Source: Allorhizobium paknamense (lineage in GTDB: Bacteria; Pseudomonadota; Alphaproteobacteria; Rhizobiales; Rhizobiaceae). Taken from it: a DNA stretch of 64,000 nucleotides. The number at the start of each line of letters is the position of its first letter. Position 1 is the stretch's first letter. A program made the translations under genes and the position numbers. The stretch spans positions 62,001-126,000 of the forward strand of contig NZ_JAUSWH010000008.1 of the NCBI RefSeq assembly GCF_030815125.1. The letters are read 5' to 3'. Below the pieces are notes generated by a model. That model did not search any database and was not told the DNA's origin. It was given only the letters and a program-made list of their open reading frames with translations. This document shows positions 43,656 through 54,200 of this stretch, in pieces.

Positions 43656-46600
43656 ATGGATGGTTTTTCCCAGCAGAAGAATAGTGGTTTTGCATCAATT
43701 GCAATTGTAGGCGTCGGTGCCCTGTTTCCCGAGGCTCGTACTGCCGATGAGTTCTGGCAGAACATTGTCACGGCGAGAGATTGCCTGAAGGATGTCCCGG
43801 AAACCCACTGGAAAATTTCCGATTATTACGATCCAAATCCCGCCGCGCCCGACAAGACCTATGCCCGGCGCGGCGGTTTCGTGCCGGAAATCCCGTTCAA
43901 TCCGCTGGAATTCGGCCTGCCGCCCACCCAGCTCGATGTCACCGACATCCTGCAGATTTTGAGCCTCACTGTCGCCAAGCAGACCTTCCTGGATGCCGGC
44001 TATGATCACGCCAAGCTCAATCGCGAAAAGACCGGCTGCGTTCTCGGCATCACCGGCGCGAATTCGCTGGTGACGCCGTTGACCTCGCGCCTGCAATATC
44101 CGGTCTGGAAAAAGGTGCTGGCAAGCCGTGGGCTCGATGAAAAGCAGGTCGACGACATCATCGAAACCCTGAAGCTCGCCTATGCGCCCTGGGAAGAAAA
44201 CTCCTTCCCCGGCATGCTGGGCAATGTCGTTGCAGGCCGTATCGCCAACCGCTTCGACCTCGGCGGCATCAACTGCACGGTGGATGCCGCCTGCGCCAGT
44301 TCGCTTGCGGCGATGCGCATGGCCATCGATGAGTTGCATAGTGGCCGCGCGGACATGATGCTGACGGGCGGCTGCGATGCCGAGAACACCATTCTGATGT
44401 ATATGTGCTTCTCGAAGACCCCGGCCTTCAGCAAGAAGGGTGTGATTTCGCCCTTCGATGAAAAGGCTGACGGCACGCTGATCGGCGAAGGCATCGGCAT
44501 GATGATGCTGAAGCGGCTCGAAGATGCCGAACGTGACGGCGATCAGATCTACGCGGTCATCAAGGGCCTCGGCTCCTCCAGCGATGGCAAGTTCAAGAGC
44601 ATTTACGCCCCGCGCGCCGCAGGCCAGATCAAGGCCCTGGAGCGCGCCTACAAGCAGGCCGGGATTTCGCCTTACGACGTGGACCTGCTGGAAGCGCATG
44701 GCACCGGCACGGCAGTGGGCGATGCCACGGAAGTGGACGGTCTGAAGAACTTCTTCAAGAACTGGCAGCCGGAAGGCCAGCCGTCGCCGATCGGTCTCGG
44801 CTCCGTCAAGTCGCAGATTGGCCATACCAAGGCTGCTGCCGGTGCGGCTTCTGCGATCAAGGTGACGCTCGCCCTGCAAAACGGCGTTCTGCCACCCTCG
44901 ATCAATGTCAACAAGCCGGACCCGAAGCTCGGCCTGGAAGAGACCCCGCTTTACATCAATACCGTATCGCGTCCGTGGTTCCGCGATCCGAAGAAGGGCA
45001 AGCGCCGGGCAGGCGTCAGTGCCTTCGGTTTCGGAGGCACCAATTTCCACCTCGTTCTGGAGGAAGCGCCGAAAAATGCGCGTCAGCCGCGCTATCGCGG
45101 AGTGCTGCCGCGTCCGGTTTTGATCTCCGCCCCGGATGTCGCAGCGCTGCGCAAGCGTTTGCAGGAGTTGAAAGGCCTGACGGGTGAGCCGGCATGGCCG
45201 TATGAAACCGAGATTCCGCCCCATCATCCGCGTCTCGGCTTTGCTGCCAAAACGGAAGAAGCTCGGCAGGAACTGATCGGCCAGGCGCTTCAAATGCTGG
45301 AGAGCCGTGCTGCAGAGACCGCCTGGCGTCACCCCAAGGGTATCGTCTTCCGCGCGTCGGCCTTGAAGGACGGCAAGGTGGCCGGTCTTTTTGCCGGACA
45401 GGGTTCGCAGCATCCGGATATGGGCCGCGCCGCAGCCCTTGCCATGCCGGAACTGCATGGTTTCGTCACCACGGCGGATGGGCTTTTCCTGCAATCGGGC
45501 GACCAGCGTCTCAGCCATGTCATGTATCCGCTGCCCGCCTATGATCCGGAAGAGAAGAAGGCACAGGAGCGGTCGCTGCGGCGCACCCAGTATGCGCAGA
45601 CGGCCATCGGTGCGCTTTCTGCCGGTCATTTCCGCTGGTTTGAAAAGCGTGGGCTGAAGCTGGATGCCGCCGCAGGTCACAGCTTCGGCGAATTGTCCGC
45701 CCTCTGGGCCGCAAATGTGCTGAGCGATCAGGATTTCATGACGCTTGCCAAGGCGCGTGGCGATGCCATGGCGACCTTCACCAGCGATGGCGCGAGCACC
45801 ATGACCGCCGTGAAAAGCGGTCGTGCGGCACTGGAAAGCCTGGTGGCAGAGAGCAATCCTGCCGTTCATTTCTGCAATCTGAATACCCCGGCACAGACGG
45901 TCATTGGTGGTTCTCTGGAAGCCGTCGAAGCCTTCGAGGGCAAGCTGAAGGCCGCCAATATCGCCTTCACCCGCCTCAATGTTGCCGGTGCTTTCCACAC
46001 GCCTTTCGTCGCGGGTGCCGTGGAAGCCTTCGCAGGTGCAATCGACAAGGTTGCCTTCAACGCACCGCAGATCCCCGTCTATGCCAACAAGGATGGCAAG
46101 GCCTATCCGGGGGATGCGGCGGCAGTGGCCGCACAGTTGCGCACCCAGTTGAAGGAGCCGGTGGAATTCCTGAAGATCATTGAGGAAATGTATACCAACG
46201 GCGTGCGGATCTTCGTGGAGTTCGGCCCGCGCTCGACACTTTCGAAGATGGTGGCCGATATTCTGGGCGACCGCCCGCATCTCGCCATCGCCCTCGACCA
46301 AGGCCAGCCGGACAAGTCAGACCAGACCCTGATGGATGCGCTGGTGGAACTGGCCGTTGCCGGTCTCAAGCTGGAAAATCCTGTCACCATGCCTGCACTC
46401 GGCGTGCAGACACCGCAGAAGGGCGAAGTGATGCTGAACGGCATCAACTACGTTGCCCCGGCCCGCAAGCAGGCTTTCCAGAAGGCGCTGGATAACCCGG
46501 TGGTGGTCGCTGCCAAGCCCGCACCGGTCGCCCAGCCCGCACGGCCTCGCGCCGCGGCTGCTGCGGCGGCCGTGGAGAAAATCTCCAGCCCTGCACCGGT

Positions 46601-49600
46601 TGCTTCACCGGCCGTAAAGCCGCCCGTTGCGGTCGCGCCGCCAGCCCCTGTCGCCGTGGCGCAGCCTGCTGCCGTTCCGGTGGCAAAAGCTGCTGTCGTG
46701 GAAAAGCCTCTCACGCTCACGGGTGAAACCATGTCCTCCAACGCCCATCGCCAGGCTTCGGCCAATCTTGTCACCGGTGCGGATTTCATTGCCGATCTGG
46801 CCAAGACCAATGGTGAACTGCACCGCGAATATCTGAAGTTCGAACAGGCCGCCCTCAGCGCCCTGCTGCACAATCCGGGAGAACTGGGTGACGCGCATAT
46901 TGCAGCCCTTGCCGATATTCACGGCGAAACCAACGATACGCATCGGGAGTTCATGCGCAGCCTCGTCAGCCTGTGCACGGGGCCGGTGGTTTCCGGTTAC
47001 AAGACAGTGGATGCCGTGGCAGAGCCCCGCCGCATCCCCAGCCTGCCGCAGCCCGCACCTCAGCAGCCTGCCGCTTCTGTCGCCAAGGCCGTAACCCAGC
47101 CGGTCGAGGCACCGAAAGCCCCGGTGGCGGCTCCGGCACCTGTTGCCCCCACTCCGGTCGCCGCGCCTGTCGCCGCCGTTGCCAAGCCGCAGCCTGCTCC
47201 GGTTGCTGTTGCTGCTCCGGCTCCTGCCGCTTCTGTTCCGGCGAAGGCCGGTCCGTCTGCTGCCGCCGTCAAGGATGTGCTGCTGGCCGTGGTCAGCGAA
47301 AAGACCGGCTATCCGGCGGAAGTCATCGACCTTGGCATGGATCTGGAAGCTGATCTCGGTATCGACTCCATCAAACGCGTCGAAATCCTCGGCTCGCTGA
47401 AGGAGCGCCTGCCGCAGATGCAGGACCTGTCGCCGGAAAAGCTGGGTGAACTCCGCACGCTGGCGCAGATTGTTGAGCTTGCCGGTGAGACAGCGGCCGC
47501 AGCTCCGGCTGCTGCACCGCAAGCCGCTCCTGTCACTTCTGCTCCGGTTGCGAGCGGTCCGTCGCTTGATACTGTCCGGGAAGCTCTGCTGGCCGTGGTC
47601 AGCGAAAAGACCGGCTATCCGGCGGAAGTCATCGACCTTGGCATGGATCTGGAAGCCGATCTCGGCATCGACTCCATCAAGCGCGTCGAAATCCTCGGCT
47701 CACTGAAAGAACGCCTGCCGCAAATGCAGGAACTGGCGCCGGAAAAGCTGGGTGAATTGCGCACGCTGGCACAAATTCTGGACGTAGCAGGCGCTAGCGC
47801 CGTTGCCGCCGCACCGGTGGCCGCACCTGCTGCTGTCGCTGCCGCACCGGCCAAGGCTGGTCCGTCCATCGATGCGGTACGCGATGCCCTGTTGGCGGTT
47901 GTCAGCGAAAAGACCGGTTATCCGGCAGATGTGATCGATCTCGGCATGGATCTGGAAGCCGATCTTGGGATCGACTCCATCAAGCGTGTTGAAATCCTCG
48001 GTTCGCTGAAAGAACGTCTGCCGCAAATGCAGGAACTGGCGCCGGAAAAGCTGGGCGAGTTGCGCACGCTGGCGCAGATCCTTGAACTTGCCAGCGCCGG
48101 TCAGCCTGCCGTCGCAGCCGCCCCCGTTGCCGTGGCCGCACCTGTTTCCGATGGTCCCTCCCTCGACACTGTTCGCACGGCTCTTCTGGAGGTGGTCAGT
48201 GAAAAGACCGGCTATCCGGCGGATGTGATCGATCTTGGCATGGATCTGGAAGCCGATCTTGGGATCGACTCCATCAAGCGCGTCGAAATCCTCGGCTCGC
48301 TGAAGGAACGCCTGCCGCAAATGCAGGAACTGGCGCCGGAAAAGCTGGGTGAACTGCGCACGCTGGCGCAAATCCTCGAACTTGCCGGTGGCAGCCAGGC
48401 CGCAGCCGCACCGGCTGTCATTGCCCAGCCCGTGGTCTCCGCTCCCATTGCGGCTGTGGCTCCGCAAAGCGGCATCAGCACCGCTGCTGCCCGCACGGCA
48501 CTGCTGGAAGTGGTCAGCGAAAAGACCGGCTATCCGGCGGATGTCATCGATCTCGGCATGGACCTGGAAGCCGATCTCGGCATCGACTCCATCAAGCGCG
48601 TCGAAATTCTGGGCTCGCTGAAGGAGCGCCTGCCCGACATGCCGGAACTGGCCCCTGAAAAGCTCGGCGAACTGCGCACGCTCGGTCAGATCCTCGATAT
48701 GGTCGCCCAATCCGGCAGCGCCGGTGGCGAAGCCCAGCCGGTCACTGCGCCTGCCGCAGCAGATCTGGATGACGGTGTGGACCTGATCGGTCGTGGTGTC
48801 GTGACACTTTCGCCGGAACGGCTGGACCTGACGGTGGAAACACCCTTCCGCAGCGGTGCGCGCATTGCGATTGCCGGTGCCGATGCCGGGGTGGTGGCAG
48901 CACTTCAACATCAGCTGACGGAAAAGGGCCTGACGCCGGTCTGGCTGGACTTCGATGGCACCGCCAGCGGTGAAGGCGTGGTCAAGGCCAGCGATGACGA
49001 GGCGGCTCTCAAGCAGCTTTGGAATGAAGGCGTGTCCTTTGACGGTGTGATCTATGTGCACCCGACCGCCATCGACAACAGCCTGCCGGGCTCGACTGCC
49101 GATGCTTCGGTGATCTGGCTGAAGCGTGCCCTGCTGCTTGCCAAGCTTTCGATTGCAACGCTACCCCAGCGTTCGAAGGAAGGCCGCACGCTGTTCGTCA
49201 CCCTGACACGGCTCGATGGCGCCCTGGGCTATCAGGACCTCGACGCCGCCAAGGTTGCAGCGGGCGCTCTGTCCGGTCTCGTCAAGACCTATGCCGCCGA
49301 AGCGCCGCATGTCTTTGCCCGCGCCGTGGATATCGCCCCGGTACTGGACGATGCGACGGTTGCAAGCCTCTTTGTGCAGGAACTCTTCGACGCAAACCAT
49401 CAGATCACCGAAATCGGTCTGAGTGCCGATCAGCGCCTGAAGCCCGGCATTGTCGAGGAAAGCTCGCTCGGTGCCGAACTGGTGGGCGATCCGAATGAAC
49501 TCTTCATCGTCACCGGTGGTGCGCGTGGTGTGACGGCAGATTGCGTACAGGCTCTTGCCGCCTCGGCTCCGCGTCGCTTCCTGCTCATTGGCCGCTCTTC

Positions 49601-51203
49601 GCTGGAGGCGGAACCCGCCTGGGCTCAGGGCATCTGTGATGAGGCGGGCCTGAAGACTGCGGCTCTGACTGCCCTGCGGCAGGCGGGCGCTGCTGTTACC
49701 CCGAAGGCCATCGATCAGGCTGTGCGTCAGGTCCAGGCGTCGCGGGAAATCACCGATCTTCTTGCTGCCCTGCAAAAGGCCGGTAGCCAGGCAAGCTACC
49801 TCTCGCTCGACATTTCTTCGCCTGCCGTCGTTACGCTGGCGGACCATGAAGAGATCAGAAAGGCGGGCAAGATCAGCCTCGTCCATGGCGCAGGCGCGCT
49901 TGCCGACCAGATGATCGCGCAGAAGAAGATTGCCGACATGGACAAGGTCTTCACGCCGAAGATCTTCGGTCTCGCCGGGCTGCTCAAGGGTCTGGCCGGC
50001 AAGTCGCTGAACCGCGTAGTGCTCTTCTCCTCGGTTGCCGGTCTCTTCGGAAATCCCGGCCAGTGCGATTATGCCATGGCGAACGAAATCCTGAACCGTC
50101 TTGCTGCCAGCGGCGCTTCTAAGGGCCAGGATATGCGCGCCATCAACTGGGGCCCGTGGCTGGGTGGCATGGTCACGCCGGAAATCCGGCAGATCTTCCT
50201 GAAGCGCGGCGTTCCGATCATCCCGCGTGATCTTGGCGGCCAGTATTTCGCCAAGGAAACCGGCATGACGCTTCCGGCTACCGGGGCCATCCTGGTTGGC
50301 GGCCTGAAGCCCATCAACGCCCGCTTCGTGAAGGCTGCCGAACTGGCGCTGGCCGAGCGCAAGCTCTCCATCAATGGCGCGCATTGGGGTCAGTCGGTTC
50401 TGCTGGAAGCCCACCGCATCAAGGGCCGTCCGGTGGTGCCCGCCGCCTTCGTGCTGGGGCTTGTGGCCGAGGGTCTGGAAAATCTACTGCCAGGCTGGAC
50501 TGTGGCAGGCTTCGGTCAGTTCAGCGTGCTGAACGGTCTGGTGATCAACAAGGACTGGTCGGGTGAGTTCGAGCTCCGGGTGAGCGCGCTGAAGCCGGTG
50601 GGGGATAAGTCTCTCTCCGTCGATGTCCTGCTCTGCGACCGCAGTGGCCGTCCGCGCTACAAGGGCGAGAGCATTGCGTTGCGCCCCGCCGCCGAAGAGG
50701 TGGGCCTTGTCACCCGCTCACTCGCCTCGCTGGAGGGTGCCGACAGTGCGGCATCCTTCTACAAGGACGGCACGCTGTTCCATGGTCCGGAACTGCAACT
50801 GCTCGACAGCGTCAAGCAGCTTGGCGAAGGCCATATTCTCTTCGGTGTGCGCCAGCCGGATGCAAGCCTGAGTGCGGCCTTGAACGGCTTTGCCGATAGC
50901 CGCCTGGTGGATGCTGTGGCCATCGATGTGGTGTTGCAGGCCGCACTTGCTTCCACGCGGTTGACCGCCGATAGCGCCAGCCTGCCCATGCGCCTTGGGG
51001 CCGCAAGCTTTGCCGCCCGCCCGGCCTTTGGCAGCAACTGGATCATCGAAGCCCGCCTGCAACAGGCCCGCGCTCAGGAACTGGACTGGCAATTGACCGG
51101 CTTCGACCTTGGCGGCGTGCAGCAATTCCAGCTGATCGCCACCACGGTGAAGCGCGAGCAGACCGGCAGCACCACCGGCAAGCAGCAGGAGGCGGCTGAA
51201 TAA
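43656..51203 (+). CDS. PfaA-like PUFA/secondary-lipid synthase: KS-AT-ACP(x5)-KR-DH
   Basis: A 2515-aa iterative type I synthase. KS about 1-460 with VDAACASSL (C213), H348 (EAHGTGT) and H390 (GHTKAAAG). AT about 560-880 with GLFAGQGSQ, GHSFGELSA (S676) and H781 in GAFHTPF. A Pro/Ala linker and helical segment follow, then five tandem ACPs with DLGIDSIKRVEIL sites at S1238, S1340, S1441, S1539 and S1645. KR about 1945-2190: VTGGARGVTADC, FSSVAGLFG (S2126), Y2139. The C-terminal hot-dog DH has HRIKGRPVVP (H2253, HxxxGxxxxP). This is the PfaA/Pfa2 order. It extends, reduces and dehydrates malonyl-derived chains. The stop overlaps the next ATG. Confidence 0.93.
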   Translation: MDGFSQQKNSGFASIAIVGVGALFPEARTADEFWQNIVTARDCLKDVPETHWKISDYYDPNPAAPDKTYARRGGFVPEIPFNPLEFGLPPTQLDVTDILQILSLTVAKQTFLDAGYDHAKLNREKTGCVLGITGANSLVTPLTSRLQYPVWKKVLASRGLDEKQVDDIIETLKLAYAPWEENSFPGMLGNVVAGRIANRFDLGGINCTVDAACASSLAAMRMAIDELHSGRADMMLTGGCDAENTILMYMCFSKTPAFSKKGVISPFDEKADGTLIGEGIGMMMLKRLEDAERDGDQIYAVIKGLGSSSDGKFKSIYAPRAAGQIKALERAYKQAGISPYDVDLLEAHGTGTAVGDATEVDGLKNFFKNWQPEGQPSPIGLGSVKSQIGHTKAAAGAASAIKVTLALQNGVLPPSINVNKPDPKLGLEETPLYINTVSRPWFRDPKKGKRRAGVSAFGFGGTNFHLVLEEAPKNARQPRYRGVLPRPVLISAPDVAALRKRLQELKGLTGEPAWPYETEIPPHHPRLGFAAKTEEARQELIGQALQMLESRAAETAWRHPKGIVFRASALKDGKVAGLFAGQGSQHPDMGRAAALAMPELHGFVTTADGLFLQSGDQRLSHVMYPLPAYDPEEKKAQERSLRRTQYAQTAIGALSAGHFRWFEKRGLKLDAAAGHSFGELSALWAANVLSDQDFMTLAKARGDAMATFTSDGASTMTAVKSGRAALESLVAESNPAVHFCNLNTPAQTVIGGSLEAVEAFEGKLKAANIAFTRLNVAGAFHTPFVAGAVEAFAGAIDKVAFNAPQIPVYANKDGKAYPGDAAAVAAQLRTQLKEPVEFLKIIEEMYTNGVRIFVEFGPRSTLSKMVADILGDRPHLAIALDQGQPDKSDQTLMDALVELAVAGLKLENPVTMPALGVQTPQKGEVMLNGINYVAPARKQAFQKALDNPVVVAAKPAPVAQPARPRAAAAAAAVEKISSPAPVASPAVKPPVAVAPPAPVAVAQPAAVPVAKAAVVEKPLTLTGETMSSNAHRQASANLVTGADFIADLAKTNGELHREYLKFEQAALSALLHNPGELGDAHIAALADIHGETNDTHREFMRSLVSLCTGPVVSGYKTVDAVAEPRRIPSLPQPAPQQPAASVAKAVTQPVEAPKAPVAAPAPVAPTPVAAPVAAVAKPQPAPVAVAAPAPAASVPAKAGPSAAAVKDVLLAVVSEKTGYPAEVIDLGMDLEADLGIDSIKRVEILGSLKERLPQMQDLSPEKLGELRTLAQIVELAGETAAAAPAAAPQAAPVTSAPVASGPSLDTVREALLAVVSEKTGYPAEVIDLGMDLEADLGIDSIKRVEILGSLKERLPQMQELAPEKLGELRTLAQILDVAGASAVAAAPVAAPAAVAAAPAKAGPSIDAVRDALLAVVSEKTGYPADVIDLGMDLEADLGIDSIKRVEILGSLKERLPQMQELAPEKLGELRTLAQILELASAGQPAVAAAPVAVAAPVSDGPSLDTVRTALLEVVSEKTGYPADVIDLGMDLEADLGIDSIKRVEILGSLKERLPQMQELAPEKLGELRTLAQILELAGGSQAAAAPAVIAQPVVSAPIAAVAPQSGISTAAARTALLEVVSEKTGYPADVIDLGMDLEADLGIDSIKRVEILGSLKERLPDMPELAPEKLGELRTLGQILDMVAQSGSAGGEAQPVTAPAAADLDDGVDLIGRGVVTLSPERLDLTVETPFRSGARIAIAGADAGVVAALQHQLTEKGLTPVWLDFDGTASGEGVVKASDDEAALKQLWNEGVSFDGVIYVHPTAIDNSLPGSTADASVIWLKRALLLAKLSIATLPQRSKEGRTLFVTLTRLDGALGYQDLDAAKVAAGALSGLVKTYAAEAPHVFARAVDIAPVLDDATVASLFVQELFDANHQITEIGLSADQRLKPGIVEESSLGAELVGDPNELFIVTGGARGVTADCVQALAASAPRRFLLIGRSSLEAEPAWAQGICDEAGLKTAALTALRQAGAAVTPKAIDQAVRQVQASREITDLLAALQKAGSQASYLSLDISSPAVVTLADHEEIRKAGKISLVHGAGALADQMIAQKKIADMDKVFTPKIFGLAGLLKGLAGKSLNRVVLFSSVAGLFGNPGQCDYAMANEILNRLAASGASKGQDMRAINWGPWLGGMVTPEIRQIFLKRGVPIIPRDLGGQYFAKETGMTLPATGAILVGGLKPINARFVKAAELALAERKLSINGAHWGQSVLLEAHRIKGRPVVPAAFVLGLVAEGLENLLPGWTVAGFGQFSVLNGLVINKDWSGEFELRVSALKPVGDKSLSVDVLLCDRSGRPRYKGESIALRPAAEEVGLVTRSLASLEGADSAASFYKDGTLFHGPELQLLDSVKQLGEGHILFGVRQPDASLSAALNGFADSRLVDAVAIDVVLQAALASTRLTADSASLPMRLGAASFAARPAFGSNWIIEARLQQARAQELDWQLTGFDLGGVQQFQLIATTVKREQTGSTTGKQQEAAE
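47270..48690 (+). repeat. Five tandem ~300-bp ACP-coding repeats
   Basis: Five ACP units spaced 98-106 codons apart (Ser codons at 47367, 47673, 47976, 48270 and 48588). The core GMDLEADLGIDSIKR is unchanged in all five, and the DNA is nearly identical there, while the Ala/Pro linkers differ. Expect recombination and assembly trouble in this stretch. Confidence 0.95.
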
Positions 51204-54200
51204 TGAGCCGAATAGCCATAACTGCCCTCTCGCTTTGCTTTCCGGGGGCGAATGACCTGGACAGCTACTGGCGAAACCTTCTCCAAGGCAAGGACTCCCG
51301 CTCGACGGGCGGGGTCAACGAATTCCGGATCGATCCGGCCTTCATCGACGGCCCGGGCACCGATGTGGATCAGCTTCGCTGGACGCGGGGCGGCTTCATC
51401 GATCTGAACGATCTGGCCCGGACCACCCCTGCGGATATGCCGCAGGGACTGGACCTGCCCTGGCAACTGGCCTGGCGGGTCTCCAACGAAGCTTTGGTCG
51501 CCAGCGATCTGGCGGCCAAGGCCGACCTCAGCCGGGTGGGCCTGGTGCTTGGCAATTACACCTTTCCCACCTTCGCCTCCAATGATGCCGTGGTTCCGGT
51601 GTGGGAGAAGGAAATTGCCCGCGGCGTGGAAGAAGGGCTTGATCTGGGCGAAGGCGCGCTGTCTTCAGGCCCGCTGGCGGTGCCGCTGCCGGAACAGGGC
51701 ATTCTCAGCGCCAACGGCATCTATGCCGTCACCCGCTCGCTCGGGCTTGGCGGCCCGGCCTTCAGCCTGGATGCAGCCTGCTCGTCCTCGCTTTATGCCA
51801 TTGAGCTTGCCTCCAGCTATCTGCGCAGCGGCAAGGTGGATGCCATGCTGGCGGGCGGGGTCTGCCTGCCTGATCCGTGGCTGATCCATGTGTCCTTCGG
51901 CGATCTCGGCGCCTTTCCCAATAATGGCGTCAGCCAGCCCTTCGATAACAGCTCCGATGGCATCGTCACGGGGCAGGGGGCAAGTGTCGTCGTGCTGCGG
52001 CGGCTGGAAGATGCGCTGAAGAGCAATGACAAGATTCTGGCCGTCATCGAAGGTGTCGGCCTCTCCAATGACGGCACGGGCCAGCACATGCTGGTGCCGA
52101 ATGCTGCGGGCCAGCGGCTGGCCTATGAGCGCGCCTATGCCCGCACCGACGTGAAGCCTGCCGAGGTGGATTATGTCGAATGCCATGCCACGGGCACGCC
52201 GCTGGGCGACCGGACGGAACTCACCTCCCTGCAACGCTTCTTTGCTGCCGATCAGGCGCATTTTCCGCTGATCGGCTCGGTCAAGGCCAATGTCGGCCAC
52301 CTGCTGACGGTTGCGGGCATGAGCAGTCTTGCCAAGGTGATCCTCGCCATGCAGGAAGGCACCATCCCGGCGACGCCCGGTGTCGGCGCGCTTCAGCAGA
52401 GCCTGGATGCGCCGGGCATGGAAAAGCATCTGGTGCTGGAAAATCGCGCTTGGCCGACGCCTTCGGGCAAACGTCATGCGGCGATTTCCGCCTTCGGTTT
52501 CGGCGGCACCAACGCGCATATGGTGGTGTCGGACAGTTTCGATCCGCATCAGGCTGGTCCTTCGGGGCGCTTGACGCTGCCGTCGCTCGACATTCTCGGC
52601 ATGGCCGCCCATTTCGGCACGGCCACCAGCCTTTCCGCCTTCGAATCCGCCTGCTTCAACGCCCAACCGATGGTGACCCAGCCTTCGCAGCGCCGCTGGC
52701 GCGGGGCGGCAGACCATCTGAACCCGGAGCCGCAGGGCGCGATCAACGCTTATGAGATCGATTTCCTCGGCAACCGCATTCCGCCTGCCGAAACGGATGC
52801 CTTCAACAGCCAGCAGGGACTGGTGCTGAAGGTGGCCAATGAGGCGCTGATCGATGCCGGTTACGGCAAGCTTGGCGGCAAGCATCCGCCGCGTCCGGTG
52901 GCCGTGCTGGTGGTTCTGGAACTGGACCTCAGCGCGCACCTGCGTCGCGCCCGCGTGCTGGTGCCTGCCTGGATCGACAGCTATCTGCAAAGCCAGGGGA
53001 TCACGCTGTCACCGACAGAGCGGCTGGAGTTGGAAACCGCCTGCAAGAAGGCGCTTCTCGGACCGCTGCGGTCCACGGAAATCACCAGTTACATCGGCAA
53101 TATTTGCGCCAGCCGTATCGCCTCGCAATGGAATTTCACCGGCCCGGTCTTCACGCTCTCCGCTGGTGATCTGGGTGTGGCCTATGCGCTGGAACAGGCG
53201 GGCCTGATGATTGCCGACGACAAGGCGGAAGCCGCCCTTGTCGTCGCGGTCGATCTGGCCTCCGGCCTTGAATCCTTCGCGCTGGAACAGGCGGGGCAGG
53301 CCGCGCCCGCGGGGCCGATGGGCGATGGCGCCGGTGCCTTGGTGATTGCTCCGCACAGACCGGCATCCGAAACAGAAAAGCCAGCTGCGGCCTATGCGGT
53401 TCTTGATCGGCTCTCCATCCATCACGCAACGGCGGACAAGCCGCTGCCGGTAGATGCGGCCCTTTCCGCCTGCGCGGCGGATGCCAAGCCCGGTCTTTTC
53501 GAAGTTGCAGGCATGCCGGGTGGCCTGATGGCCGAAACCGATGCTGCCGGGCGGCATGTGCCCGGAGCTGTTCTCGCCGGAATTGGCCAGATGACCGGCA
53601 ATTGCAAGGTGGCGCAGCCCATGGCGGCGCTGATCCGCGCGGCCTTGAGCCTTGCGCGCCGGACCTTGCCCGCCACGCCGCAGGCCTGGCTTGCCAGCGA
53701 TGGCAGCAAGGCTTCGGTCGAGGCTGTCGAAAAAGCCGGTCTGACGCTGATGGCGGAAAGCGCACCCTGGATCCGCGAGGAGCGGGCAACACCGCTTTCC
53801 GCCGTTATCGGCAATAGCGGCCCCTTCGGCAGCTATGCGGCTTTCCGGCTGAGCGAGGCTGAGGATGCCGCAGCCTTCGAGACGGTGCGGTGCGAGGTAG
53901 AGCAGGGCTTTGCCTTTCTGCCGCTGGCCGGAGAAAGCCGCGCGGACTTGCTGGCAGACCTTGCAAAACTCGTGACAAGCCTTGAGGCCGGAACGCCTTG
54001 GCAGCAGCTTCAGCGTGAAACGCTGCTTGCCTCCCAGGAGGCGATTTCCGCCCTGAAAGCGGTGCTGACCGGCAGGGATGCAAGCCAGCTTCTGGCGGAA
54101 GCCCGTCAATTGGAACGCTTCCTGAAGGACGGCAAGCCCGGCGAGTGGCAGACCCCGATGGGCAGCTATTTCACCGACCAGCCGCTGGGCCGCAAGGGCA

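Noticed and set aside
43695..46301. 868-codon frame antisense to the KS-AT part of the PfaA-like gene
   Set aside because: No recognisable domain, whereas the plus strand has intact KS and AT motifs.
47270..48690. Regular repeats that might suggest a CRISPR array
   Set aside because: Units are about 300 bp and code in frame for ACP domains; no short repeat/spacer pattern exists here or elsewhere in the window.
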